A DNA stretch of 64,000 nt. Origin: Flaveria trinervia (Eukaryota > Streptophyta > Magnoliopsida > Asterales > Asteraceae). The stretch's first letter is position 1; each line of letters starts with the position of its first letter. Location: assembly GCA_025506515.1 (NCBI GenBank), contig CM046453.1, positions 1,198,001 through 1,262,000 of the forward strand, given 5' to 3'. Position numbers and translations under genes: made by a program. Shown piece after piece: positions 35,503 through 47,209 of the stretch. The notes under the pieces are model-generated. The model did not search any database. It saw nothing but the letters and a program-made list of their open reading frames with translations, and was not told the DNA's origin.

Positions 35503-37561
35503 GATGAATGATTAAAGGATGTTTCGTTTTGTAAGATTAGGTTTATGAAACTGTTTTCTGATATGATTTTTAATATTTTGAGTTTAGTGTTACATCTGTT
35601 AATGTTCTTGATTATGTCATGATTTTTTTGGTTGGTGTGTTAGAGATTGGAGATTGATCATTTTGAATCGGTTTATAATAGTTTGATTATTTAGTTTTCG
35701 ATAGTTGATACGGGTGCGACCTAAGTTAGGCCCCGGTGGTGGAAAGTCATTTTCTTGGTTTAGGCCATCGGTTCAATGCTAGGTTTCATGACCGGTTAAC
35801 GCTTCATAATTTTACTCGTGTGACATTCCTTTAACAAGCCTAGGGTGCTTACCGGTAAAATATGGTCACTCTCCATTTAGAGACGTTTAGATCGAAATAA
35901 AAATGTTAATCGTTTATCACTGATCTCTCACCACCCAATATACATGATGGGAAGGGTACTGGTGAAATAGAAAGAATGAAAAAATAAAACGTTGATGTTA
36001 AACCTGTTGAAATCAAAATAAATACAAGTGATCTAACTATAGTAAAAGAAAAGGTGCACTCTCCGCGTTAGTGATAGGTAAAAAGAAAAATAATTTTGGT
36101 TACATTGACCCAGGACATCGGACGATTGGTTTGTAATCAACTATTATAATTACCTTTTATACATATTTTACAATCCTCTTGACCACATGCATCTTAGTTG
36201 TCTTTTTGGAATTAAGCTATTTCATAAAATTTAGTTTACTGATCTATCTTTGATTATTTTGCATAATAATTTCACCATCAAAGTTTTCTAGCCAATTGGT
36301 TACTTTAAATTCAATAAAATCATAAAGTTCAACTAAAGACCCATTGGTTTCATTCACAAAGATTCTAATAAATTTATTTGTAACTCATTTCTAACGCTAT
36401 TTTTGGTATGTGATTACATTTATGAACATCTTCGTGTACTCCTTACAAGCCAAGATTTGAATCTTCTTAACTTCAAGCCAAGGCCTCACCCTTTGCCCAA
36501 CTATTTAGTTTATGTGCAATAAGCTAAAGGATTCTTGATACATGAGCCTTTGTATGTGTTTCATTCATAAAGCTTACTTTCTCTTAATATTTTTGCATTT
36601 CGTTTGTTTTTTCAACTAAACACTCACACACTTCAAACGTATTTTTAAATTTACATCACTCTGTTTTCTCCTCAATCTTTTAAAAAAAGATATCATATAA
36701 CACACTTTAGTACCATTAAGAAAAAGTTCATGTGGTTTTTATTCGGTTTATCATCACATCAACATTTATATAATGATAATTAGTTCATATTTGCATAATT
36801 TTTTGTTCATAAAGAGTACAAGTAGTGGAAGACATTTAAGCATGTGATTTTTAATCTTTAAATATTGCTCCTCAATTATATCATAAAACTTTTTTATATG
36901 TTAGTTAAAATATGATGTTATATTAATTCAAATATGCATTTGCTTCTTGCTTATTAATATCAACTATTGATGTAAACTTAATCCTCATTAGAGTTGCGCT
37001 TGTAATATACAAGTAACCGAATCACAAACGTAAGTTTATATCCTTGGTTTGTTTTTTTATCATGTATATTGTTTACAACATTACCAACAAACTCGACACA
37101 CATGTGAGGTTAATTTTTCTTTTTTCTTTTTTTTTCAACTTAGCACGCCTATTTGATATGAATTATATTCAAAACCACAGCTCTACTATTTCCATTTCCA
37201 AATCATTATTCTGTCTCCAATTGCCATTTGCAATGCAAAACTGTATGTGGTTACTTCTTTCGGTCTTTGTATGACTTCTGTTTAGACGTGTTTGTTTGTG
37301 TGTTCATAGTGCTTATATAAAATATAGTAAACACAATTTTGCAAAGCAAACATAATTCAGCTTACATTTTTAAACAAATTTAACATAATAATAATAATAG
37401 CAAAAAGAATCTTTACATTACCAAAGAATCGGGTTTGAATCATAATGTAAAAAACAAAACCCAGAAAATAATCAACCAGATGATAAATAAACAGAAAAAA
37501 AAATACAGATAAATCATCAATCTGAGAAGATAATGGAGAAAAAAAATCACAAAATCAATAT
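35503..37561. other. Intergenic, no gene seen
   Basis: The 3' UTR of eS30 is followed by AT-rich sequence. About 35,710-35,900 is GC-richer, with CCGGTGG and ACCGGTAA motifs that look like old LTR sequence, but no boundaries were found. Nothing else is recognisable. Confidence 0.5.
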
Positions 37562-38077
37562 CTAGTGAATGATGTAAGTCAAAGCCAAAGCAACAAGCAT
37601 CAGCACATACGCTACTCCTTGATCAATCGCAGCTCCTACAAATCACAAAAGAAAAAACTCAAAATCAATCGTCAATTTAACCCTAAAACTCAAAATCAAC
37701 CATCAATTTAACCCTAAAACTCAAAATCAATCATCAATTTAACCATAAAACTCAAAATCAATCATCAATGTCACTTTAAAACTCAAAATGAAACACCGAT
37801 TTCACTCAAAAACCCTAGCGAATCAATAAGGTCGTGTAAATCGAAGTCGAAGACAGAAAAAGTGCTCCAGATCTACTATCGTTTACGAATTTTTGAATCT
37901 ATTTGATTAGAATTATATCAATCGAACGGTGAATTACAGATCTAGAAAGATGAAGAAATTACCGTCGTTCGAAGGAGCAGGAGCTGCAGCAGGACCTTGA
38001 GCATTCATGGATGGAAGAAGAAGTGAGATTACAAGAACAAAAACGGTCATCATGAAGCACATTCTCACGGTTTCCAT
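37562..38077 (-). CDS. Arabinogalactan peptide (AGP16/20/22/41 type), 2 exons
   Basis: Exons 38077-37963 and 37635-37562 join in frame to 62 residues. Residues 1-26 form a signal peptide ending PSMNA. The mature part begins QGPAAAPAPSND, the short Ala-Pro core typical of AG peptides, whose prolines become hydroxylated and arabinogalactan-modified. The C-terminus is a hydrophobic tail (YVLMLVALALTYIIH), the GPI-anchor signal. The predicted mature product is a 10-13-residue GPI-anchored glycopeptide on the outer face of the plasma membrane. An intron after the GAC-G codon separates core and anchor, as in relatives. Repeats of 'aactcaaaatcaatcatcaatttaa' type occur in the intron (37,660-37,790). 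Confidence 0.93.
37658..37790. repeat. Short tandem repeat in the AGP intron, ~38-bp unit
   Basis: The block AACTCAAAATCAATCATCAA followed by TTTAACCCTAAA repeats about four times with small variation. Confidence 0.8.
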
Positions 38078-38230
38078 TGTTGATACTCGATTGAATTCAA
38101 AATTCACACACAATTAGCGTTTGAATTCTGTTTTCTTCGAGTAAGATTCAAATCCCCGTGTGTTTGTGTTTGTAGGTTTAGAGGTTTATATAGGAAGATG
38201 AAGAATATTGGGTTGGAGGACGAAGATTTG

Positions 38231-38313
38231 TTTTTTGTTTTTGTTTTAGTTTTGGTTTTGGTTTTAGTTTTAGTTTTTAGTTTTAGTTTTAGTTTTTAGT
38301 TTTTAGTTTTTAG
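38231..38313. repeat. TTTTAG/TTTTGG simple repeat upstream of the AGP gene
   Basis: About a dozen units of G-TTTT-A or G-TTTT-G type fill 83 bp. It lies 150-240 bp upstream of the AGP start codon, so it falls within its promoter. It resembles but is not the plant telomere repeat TTTAGGG. Confidence 0.9.
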
Positions 38314-39014
38314 GTGAAAATAATGGTCAATTTGAACGTTGCTAAACGATGTGTTTGTCATTCTTGACTCTTTAAAAACGGTTAATGTATAATCGTGGTT
38401 TGAATGATAGGTGTTATTTAATTGCGTCTATCTATTATTCTTTTAGTCGGGACCGCTCTCCCAACCCCCCTCATAAGGAAACACATTGCTGAGAAACTCC
38501 TTAGCTTAACTCTATGAATTTTTTTCTCGAAGTAAAACTTGAATCCATAACCTTTTATTTATTTACATGTCATATGTACATCACCTTAATCAGTTATGGT
38601 AAGAAGCATTAGTTCGTTTTGACGTGTTACTTGACTCATTTTATCCGATTTACCTAGCGGGTCACACATACAAAAAGAACAATATTTTTTATAATTTTTA
38701 TGTGAAAACTCCTATATAAATTTCAAAGAGAACACACGGTTTTCAAGAAAATATTACATGTTAGGTTCTGTGAGTGCTATATTATGTTTTATCTGATAAT
38801 TAATCGTTTTAAAATCAATTATAAATAATTTAAAAGTAATAATAATGACACCACTCATCCTCACAAGCTATGCCCTTTCTTACGGGTGTTATCGTACGGG
38901 TCTTATAAAATGTATACAACCAGTAAAACTTTCTATGATACTCTAATATTGTTTGGATGTATATGAACAAAAAGCATTATGCTACTCTTATCATCAATGG
39001 TGTATGAATGGTAA

Positions 39015-39160
39015 GACCATCATCAATAAAAAAAGGTGAAAAACATGTATTTAATCAACCATCTCTCCTTTACATCATCTCTTTCATTTACATCATCTCT
39101 TTCATTCACATCATCTATTTTTTCTTAAAAACATCAAAAATCTCCCTATTGGAGATGGTC
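39015..39160. mobile_element. Tourist-like MITE, 146 bp, TSD TAA
   Basis: The element reads GACCATC...GATGGTC, with the reverse complement of the right end (GACCATCTCCAATAG) matching the left end GACCATCATCAATA. It is flanked by TAA at 39012-39014 and 39161-39163, the 3-bp target duplication of PIF/Harbinger-type elements. Inside are near-repeats of TTTACATCATCTCTTTCA. Confidence 0.6.
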
Positions 39161-39541
39161 TAATGTGTTGCTCAATCTTGATTGTACTCAATTAACATAA
39201 TAACTTAAGGTTTGTAGGTTAATAGTAACGATGGAAATGTCAAATGTTAATTTTTTGTAGTTATTGATTTAAAATTAAAATCATGATAAGGAGTTGGTGT
39301 TGTGAAAGAAAACAAAAAAGTTATGGGTTGCAGGAAAAGAATCTTTGAACATGGGGATTTGGCCGTTGTGTAATTTCTCTTTCCTATTATTTATTTTGAA
39401 TTTCAAATAATATGGTTGTCATGATCGCTTCGTTTTTGGTATATTAAAAGTTTATCCACGTTTTTCTTGAATAAATTGTTCTAGTACATTTTTCTTCAAA
39501 ATTAATTATAATAAATTAAATAAACGATGAAACTAAAGACT

Positions 39542-39847
39542 TAAGAGTGTTTGTTTTTTTTGAGAAACATTTATCATCTCTTTTGTTTGCATCGCACAGA
39601 TCACACACAGACATCGAAAAAAGTTTGTATGGCCGTGGTCTGCGCATGGAACTGCAGACTGTAATTAATTCATTACAGACTATTTTAAAATCTGCATACT
39701 ATAAAAATAGACTATTATAATTACTGACTATTTTTTCAGTACGAAGATAGTTTTTTTTTGTAACTGCAAACGTTTGGTTTACATCTTCTCCTGCAAATAT
39801 AATTCGCAAACTGCAGACATTTTGTTGTAAAAAACAAACAACACTTT
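39542..39847. mobile_element. Degraded hAT-like MITE candidate
   Basis: The left end (GAGTGTTTGTTTTTTTTG) matches the reverse complement of the right end (AAGTGTTGTTTGTTTTTT). The interior has CTGCAGAC and ACTATT motifs in both orientations. No clear target duplication remains. Confidence 0.4.
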
Positions 39848-40642
39848 CGAAATGAACTTGATTCGATATCATAGATAAGTGGAATAAGGTAAGTTGGTTA
39901 ATTAATATTCTTTTAGAAAGTTATAAACTTCATATAGGACTAATATATGTTGCTGCCAAAGATAAAATCAAATGGTTTTGCGGTTCTTTTAATGTCATTT
40001 GGTTAAATCGATCAAGACGTCGCGGTTTGGTATATAATTGTTTGTAATTTTTGAAAAAAAAAATAAACCCTTAATAGGAGTACACGAGTTATTTGTATTA
40101 TTAACTCAATATAACTTTAAGAACTAAACATAAACATTAAATTAACAAATCATGAATCAATATGAATTTTTGAATTTTCATCATATGAAAAGATACTTAA
40201 ACCAACTCATGATTTCATGACATATAATGGTAAGTGTTAAACAAACACGTTATTCAAAAACAACTTATTTGTTATACATGTGTTATCATAATCAAAAGAT
40301 AGAAATAGTTATACGACACATAAAATAGGTTGAAAATGGTCATACGGGTCGTATGAGGGTAAAATCATAAGACTCGTATAATCACTAGAAAAATAAAGGA
40401 CGTGACCTTTATAAATACATACAAACTATCTGGAAAAAAATGACTAGTATGACCATTGATAAAGTCACAAGATGTGACAGACAAGCTAGTGTACATTATA
40501 ATGATATGGGAAAATTGTTAATATAAACATTTGAACAAACTAAATTACCATTATAACCATTAAAAAATTACAAAAAAACAACCGGTAAAAACGAGCCACG
40601 TGTCTATTTCTTACCACACGGGCAAGGAAAATTCATAATCCC

Positions 40643-40812
40643 TCACTGAAAATGTGACTGGGCGAGGGATTTACATAATCTCTCGCTGACGTGTCGAAAT
40701 TTTAGGAGTTCCTTGCTGAAAAGATGACTAGGCGAGGGATTTTCATAATCCCTCGCTGACGTGTCGCAATTTCAGTGGTTCGTCACTGACATGTCCTATT
40801 CCTCGCCCATAA
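40643..40812. repeat. Imperfect tandem duplication with CTCGCTGACGTGTCG motif
   Basis: Two and a half units of about 70 bp, each with TGAAAA-TGTGACT-GGGCGAGG, GATTT-CATAATC-CTCGC and TGACGTGTCG. The sequence is unlike its AT-rich surroundings. Its origin is not recognised. Confidence 0.8.
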
Positions 40813-41782
40813 TTACCAAAATGGCACTACTCACTTAAAAAAATTTTGTTTTTTTAAATACAAAATTTAAAAAAAGTATTTGCCAAAAGTTAAAAAATCA
40901 TTATGTATTTTTCTTGCCCACATGGCGAGAAATAGTTATAATGGTAATTTAGTTTGATCAAATGTTTATATTGGCAATTTTTCCTAATGATATTAGTTGT
41001 ATAGCAACATCCCATTCAAAATTTGTGCGTTATCAAATCAACAAGTCATAAATTAAATTAACATTAAATAAATTTCCAAACCAAAACCTCCTCTAGGGTT
41101 ACTCGTCTGTAATTTAACATTAAATTGTAACCTAAATATGATCCTATGATATTTTTATATTTTTAGGCATACAGATGTTAATAACATTGGCAATTTTATT
41201 ATTTCTAAAACTAAAACAATTGCTTATTATGTTTAAAAAATTAAAACTACACAGAATCAACGATTTCTCATTATCAATCCATTTTGGGTTCCAAGAGGGA
41301 AGGGAATTCTAACATGCTTAAGAGAGAATTTGGGTTGAAGATGCTCATAACCAATTGGTAGTAAGTTGTAACATGCCAAACAACATTATGCTTGTTTTGT
41401 GTTACATTTGGGATTAGCATGTGGATGGTGTGATTGGAATCTATTGACACCTTGTAATAATTATAATTAATCTTCAAATGATTAGCCCATGCAAAATATC
41501 CATAAATTTTTTTCAATCATCTTGCATGTTCATTAATGATTTTTATTTTCTTTAACTATGTTTCTTTTATCTTTCATCAACATATGACTGTCACCAACCC
41601 TATTAAAATATGATTTTTGGCTAGCAATAAACACTATTTCATAACCTATGATTTGAATTTAATCTATAATACTGACAAAAATGATTTGCTTTATAAAATA
41701 TTTTATTTTTGTGATGATAGATGAGTTTGATTAACTTGCTTTATCTTTCCATAAGCTTAAGGAATTTTTTTTCATGGGTTAG

Positions 41783-42097
41783 TGATGCGGGTGATCATCC
41801 AAGAGTTAAATCCGATCCGGAGTGGGATCCAAATTAAAGATTATCTGAAGATTTGCATAATAATTTATTTATTTAGTTCATCTTTGATTTAAGTTTGTTA
41901 GCATCTTTTAATTTATTTTGTTATTGTCTTTCTTGTTAGGTCTAGTATAAATGTTAGGGTTTGCTTTCATTGAGGGGAAGTTTTGTTAATTGAATTAGAA
42001 TTAAAGAACTTGTGTTCTTGAAATCTTTTGATTTATTCTATCGTTTTTTACTATCTATTGTTTTTTAGCCATTTAATTGCTTCTCTAATCTGCATCA
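41783..42097 (+). mobile_element. Solo LTR, 315 bp, TSD GTTAG
   Basis: It starts TGATGCGGG and ends CTGCATCA, so the termini TGATGC/GCATCA are perfect 6-bp inverted repeats. GTTAG flanks it on both sides (41778-41782 and 42098-42102). An internal TATAAAT (about 41,947) and later T-rich sequence are consistent with an LTR promoter and polyadenylation region. No coding sequence or primer binding site follows, so it is a solo LTR of a small-LTR family or a TRIM element. Orientation is inferred from the TATA position. Confidence 0.8.
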
Positions 42098-43043
42098 GTT
42101 AGGATGCTAGGTAGACCAAGAATCAATCTTGTGAGATTCAATCCACTATAGTAAGCATATTATCAATTGAAAATATGATATTTTACTTAAAAGACACCTT
42201 AACATAGGTTTTGTACCCCAGTAACCATTTCAAACATTGATAATCATAAACTAGTTAGAAAATAAATCAAGAAAGAAATTAAAAAGAAAAGGGGCCCCAT
42301 TTGAAATGGGCTAGATCATGAAATATTTGGGCTCTCAATCATAGAACAAGGAAATGAGCTAAATGAAATATAATTAGATTGATGATGTTACACTTGAATC
42401 ATGATGGAGCCATTGAGGGGCCTTTTAAATATACAAGGGTTTGATAAAAGCATTCATAAAAACATGTTTCGTCATTCTATCAGAATTACAATTATAAATT
42501 CTCATTGTTAACATGTTTAGTTAACAAACAATATATAACATGTTTATTTTAAGTTACAATCTCTCACTCCTCACTTCTACAACGATTGTCGCCACCCCTA
42601 CCACAACAACTGACATTGTCGCCCTAACATTATGATTATTGCCGCTACAGGTTATTGTGACCATCTCAACCACCATCGTCACATGACTTCCGCTCGTTCC
42701 ACATCCACCTTCGTAGTTGCAGCATCCACCCCCACCCTCCTAGTCCTCACCGTCACTGTCACATTCCGTCTTAACATTTTAACTAACTAAACAAATTAAT
42801 ATGTTATCAAACACATCATAAATTCCAATTCCTAAACAAATTCAACTTTATTCAAAATCAAGTCATCTTGACAATTTTTAATTCCAAATCCAATCCATTT
42901 TAATTCAACCTCTTAGATTACCGAAGTGTAATTGTATATTCTAAATTGTGTAGTTATGTGTATATACCTTCATATAGTTACTTTTATTAACTGACATTAA
43001 ATTCACTTAAAACTCTTATAGTGTATCGTGCTAGACATTTAAG

Positions 43044-43178
43044 ACTAAACAATGCTAGTCACATAAAAATTTGCTAGACATAAAAAGATTTGTACAAAAG
43101 TTACCTTAATTTTTGCAAAAGTTAAGATTAAACAATGCTAGACATAAAAAGATTTGTGCAAAAGTTACCTTAATTTTT
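43044..43178. repeat. Tandem duplication, two ~67-bp units
   Basis: The block GACATAAAAAGATTTG plus TACAAAAGTTACCTTAATTTT is repeated with few changes, and AAACAATGCTAG precedes each copy. Confidence 0.85.
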
Positions 43179-43759
43179 AACGTCTAATAATTTGCTTATA
43201 AGTCCATTCAACATGTTCATTGCAGGATTTAAACCCCCAACCTCCAAGAGACGTAACATTTATTACACACTCGTGTGCTTTTTTGTTAGCGGAATTTAAT
43301 TTTTTTTATTTTAAAATAATAAAAGTTGATTGGCTGCTTAAGAGTTTATTGAAAACATCTTCTCGCACTTACTGTCTAATGAACCCTTTTTTCTTTTATT
43401 TTTTCGTCATGAAAAATAAAATAACATAAAAATGATAAATAAAGACCATTTAAGCTTGATAACAATCAAAAAAATATCATACGTCATAAAATAACTTTAA
43501 ATTAAATCATCTATTACTCAGATGCAAAAAGTTTATAAGATTATATAGTAACCATAAAATGGTTTTTCTTTATAACAACTAGTAAAAAGAAAACTTTCAA
43601 ACGAAATATCAACCTGTTATTTTTTCCAAGTGATAAGATTTTTTCATTTATCTTTTTCACAACAATAAAGAAATCAAAACTTCAAAATGGAATATTAACC
43701 TGTTCTTATTTTTTAAGTGATAGACATATAAAAGTTTTCATTAGAGGCTATACAACAAT

Positions 43760-43831
43760 TCCATTGTCGTCCAGCGGTTAGGATATCTGGCTTTCACCCA
43801 GGAGACCCGGGTTCGATTCCCGGCAATGGAA
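43760..43831 (+). tRNA. tRNA-Glu (anticodon TTC)
   Basis: It runs from TCCATTGTCGTCCAGCGGTT through the anticodon loop CTTTCAC to a T-arm GGGTTCGATTCCC and an acceptor CAATGGA plus discriminator A: 72 nt with no intron. Acceptor stem TCCATTG/CAATGGA pairs perfectly. The plant upstream CAA start motif occurs at 43753-43758, and TTTTT (43834-43838) terminates transcription. Confidence 0.98.
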
Positions 43832-44604
43832 CCTTTTTCATGCTTTCTTTTATCTTTTAAAATTTAATTTTTGCAGTTTTTTTTTCTTTTTAATTTTATA
43901 TTTTCCTGGTTTGGATCTTGCAGCACGTTATTATGGCTTCAACATTGTTGGAAAAATATTTAAATTAGATAACAAAAGTATTGTACAATATCATTGAATC
44001 ATCCAATTAGTTTCACATATGCAGTATAAAATTTGTGCAATATCTTTTGCACTTACTGTTTCTTTGGACTTTGATTTGTCCCTCCTATGGTATTAGCTTT
44101 AGTAATTTGAGAACATGATGATTACTAAGTCACTTCAAATTGAACATGATGTTACGTTTTTCCAGACACAATTACACAACCATATACAAACTATTCATGA
44201 GTTTCACATATTGTTAAATTTCTTATCGAGCTTTGAGAACATTTTATTGTATGCACACATATAATTGTTGCACATCGAGTGAAGGAACCAAACATTCGTT
44301 CTCCTAGCTTCATTACTCTACATTTGGCATCAGCTATAATTCTTTTTTCTCTTAAGATCATTTAATTCTCTTGTTCAAGACACTTGTATTGAAAGTTCCG
44401 GACACTTGTGACATTTGAGTGAAGAATTGTTGAATGGATGTCTTCCTATATCTCAAAAGGCTTCACAAGCTTGACCATTTCATCTTCTACCTTTATTTAA
44501 TCATTATTTTAAATTTAGAAAAATAAAAAAAAGAAACCCTTTTGTCCTTTTTGATTGTATTTGATCTACCCCTTCGATTAATCCCGGGTCACATGTGCTC
44601 ACCT

Positions 44605-44760
44605 CCTACATACTCTTTAATCACATGTTCATGTATCGAAAGCTTATTTGCAACTAATTAATCTTAAGGTGTTACCTAATGCTTACATGCTCTTTTAATC
44701 ATGTGTTCATGTATCAAAATTATCTACAAGTAATTAATGTTAAGGTCTTGTCTAATAATT
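44605..44760. repeat. Imperfect tandem duplication, ~80-bp unit
   Basis: TACATACTCTTTAATCACATGTTCATGTATC and ACATGCTCTT-TTAATCATG begin two copies that each continue through ATTAAT-TTAAGGT-TTG/TTAC-CTAAT. Confidence 0.75.
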
Positions 44761-45424
44761 AAACAGATAGCCATGTCGAATATTTATTACTTTTTTTCCT
44801 TTTTTGAACGGTGAATATTTACCACTTGCGTTAAGTTTACTATAGAGCTTCATATTGATTGGCATGCATGGCGTTTCAACAATGTATGCAAAACACCCTC
44901 ACCCCATCCTTTTTCACAAACCTTAAAAGTCCTTTATGATTAAGGGGCGTAGTATTTTAAATTTCGTGGTACCCTTGTACTTTGTTTTGTAAAGTCTTAC
45001 ATTTGTCTAATAGTATATCGAGGATAATCTCCATGATGGTTGGATCAATGGCATGAGATAATTATTGTTCATGTGTTTAAGTCCATTGGGGCGCCTTTTT
45101 TATTGTTGTATTCCGACAAGGGTCGCTCCTTGTAACGCAATAGTGATTTCACTTTTAAACAAACTCTAATACTTTTTTTGAATGAAAGAGATTCTTATAT
45201 GCATGGGCCGTTGATCGTAATGGCATCAAACTAAGGAATGATAGGTTGTACAATATTTATTATAAACGTTTAGGTTAACTTACTTGTACTCTCTCTTTCT
45301 CCCTTCCTTTACTTTCTTTATATTATATTTATCTAGAAAAATGTGATTTGTATTTTCTTACTATCATGTTGCATCACAAAGTAAACTATTAGCTTACATA
45401 AACTTTAAAGATAATTAAATAAGT

Positions 45425-46570
45425 AAATTATCATTAACATCTCTAACGTTTATTAATTTTAACTATTTACATCCTATAGTTTCAAAACTTTGTTTTGCAT
45501 ATACCTCACGTTTATATTTTGAACAATTTGTATCCTTGATATTTCATTTGAATTTAAATGGCTAACGATTTTAATCAAGTCTATTAACAACCACCACACC
45601 ATCTGTCTCTTCTAAAGGTTTTTTTATTATCTTCCTCTAACCTTATTTGCTTTCATAATTCCATCCATTTACATTTATTATCATTCACATCAACACACCC
45701 ACCACTGTTAATTACACCCACCAGCCCGACCATCACCGCCAAACACCCCCACCAACCATAAAACCATACCATTCCATTGTTGATTGCAACCCACCCCATC
45801 ATCATCACCATACCACCACACTCTCAACCCCGGCATCCATTCGACGCCACTAATAACATTAATGATATGTAGAAGAATTAAGTAGATGAGTATCAATTTG
45901 AAGCACCAAACTTTAAATACGAGGTTCATGTGTTTCTTCAACCACCACCTTCAACCACCGCCGCCATTTCAGCCTCCTTTCTCTAGCTTTATGGGAGAGA
46001 GATAAATAAGTAGATAGATAGGTAGATAGATAGATATATAGAGAGTGATGGTGGGTGGTTACATGGTGAGTGATGATGTGTGGTGGTCTGGCGGTGGTGA
46101 CGGGGTGGAGAAGGAACCCCACGAACGAGAGAGAAAGAGAGAGAGATCTAGATGATGGTGGTAAATGGTTACATAGCCAGCATTGGTGGTGGCTGTGGAC
46201 TACCAAGAAAGAGAGAGAGAGGGATGAGAAAGAGAATGGTGGGTGGAGGTTGTGGACTATGGGGGGGGGGGGGGGGAGATGAGAAAGATAATGGTGGGGT
46301 GGATGTAGGGACCATGTTGATGATGATAATTGTGTTAGTCTTATTCGATATGGGGGGTGGGGATGAGTTTTAATAAAGTGGTATTAAATGTATTTTTATC
46401 GATCTACAAAAAAAACTAACGACTAAATCTAACGATATTAAGGTTATAACTCAAATGGAGACAAAATAAAATCTCAAAATGCAAAGCAAGAGTTTAAAAC
46501 TATAGAAATGTAAATGTTTAAAATGAAAAAAATCAACGATACAAATGGTAAATTAATTAGAGACAATCTA
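45425..46570. mobile_element. Foldback/long-TIR element candidate (~1.15 kb)
   Basis: The left arm (about 45,425-45,550) and the reverse complement of the right arm (about 46,440-46,570) share an ordered series of blocks: ATTTACAT-CTATAGTTT, CTTTG(C)TTTTGCAT, a TTTTATTTTG-like block and CATTTGA. The alignment is imperfect over ~120 bp. The interior is CCACC/ACCAC-rich on the left and GGTGG/GTGGT-rich on the right, so it too is roughly self-complementary. This suggests a Mutator-like or foldback element without coding capacity. No target duplication is resolved. Confidence 0.4.
46261..46276. repeat. Run of 16 G
   Basis: A homopolymer of 16 G lies inside the GGTGG/GAGAGA-rich arm of the foldback candidate. 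It could form a G-quadruplex. Its length is the kind of thing sequencing often miscounts. Confidence 0.95.
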
Positions 46571-47209
46571 TGCTATATGAGTAAAAGCCTCCACCTACGT
46601 GCCCTAAATAACAAAATTTAATAACCAAAAACACCAAGACAACTCTAGCTATAACAAATAAAATCCGACCTATAATTACTTAAACATCAAATTCGCAATT
46701 ATTCCATACAAGACAATGCATCCCTAAAATGTCTTCACCCAAGTTAGTTTTGTACATTTTTTATTCCCTTTAATGTCATTTTCTTGTTTGTATAACTACA
46801 AAAGTATAAAATTACCTAAATAAATACATGATTAAAAAGGACAATTTTTTTTTAAACCGGAGTTACAATACGTGTATAAAACATGTAAGGAAACTAGCAA
46901 GAGTTGACCACATGTCCATAGAGGAGCATGAACACGCCATTAATGAACCCCATTTTGATTTCACTGCAAGTGACAGCGATGTGTCAAATCATCGGTGATT
47001 CATTCGGATTAGATTGAAATCATCTCGTTTTCCGGTGGCACCACCGTCGTTACCACCGTTCACCGCCTCATCTCCGTCGCAAAAATCTCAATCTCCGATC
47101 ACTTGCCGTACGATCAATTGCTCTTCGATCACAAACACCACAGTTGATCAACCGAAGATCAATCAATCGGTATCAAGCTATCGACATATGATTCGATCTC
47201 ATTGTATCG

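Larger units (their letters stand above)
38314..43759. other. Gene-free AT-rich intergenic region with small mobile elements
   Basis: No coding frame with recognisable similarity is present. The region holds two MITE candidates, a tandem duplication and a solo LTR (listed separately). About 42,570-42,770 is a CCACC/CACCGTC-rich stretch similar in style to 45,680-45,850. Confidence 0.7.
43832..47209. other. Intergenic region upstream of the glycine-rich protein gene
   Basis: No gene is seen on either strand. A tandem duplication and a foldback-type element are listed separately. The 200-250 bp before 47,210 are richer in C and include CCACCG and CACCGCC motifs, probably the leader of the downstream gene. 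No confident TATA box was placed. Confidence 0.6.

Noticed and set aside
46070..46373. Overlapping ORFs rich in Gly, Trp and Glu
   Set aside because: Products of GGTGG and GAGAGA low-complexity DNA, in several frames at once.
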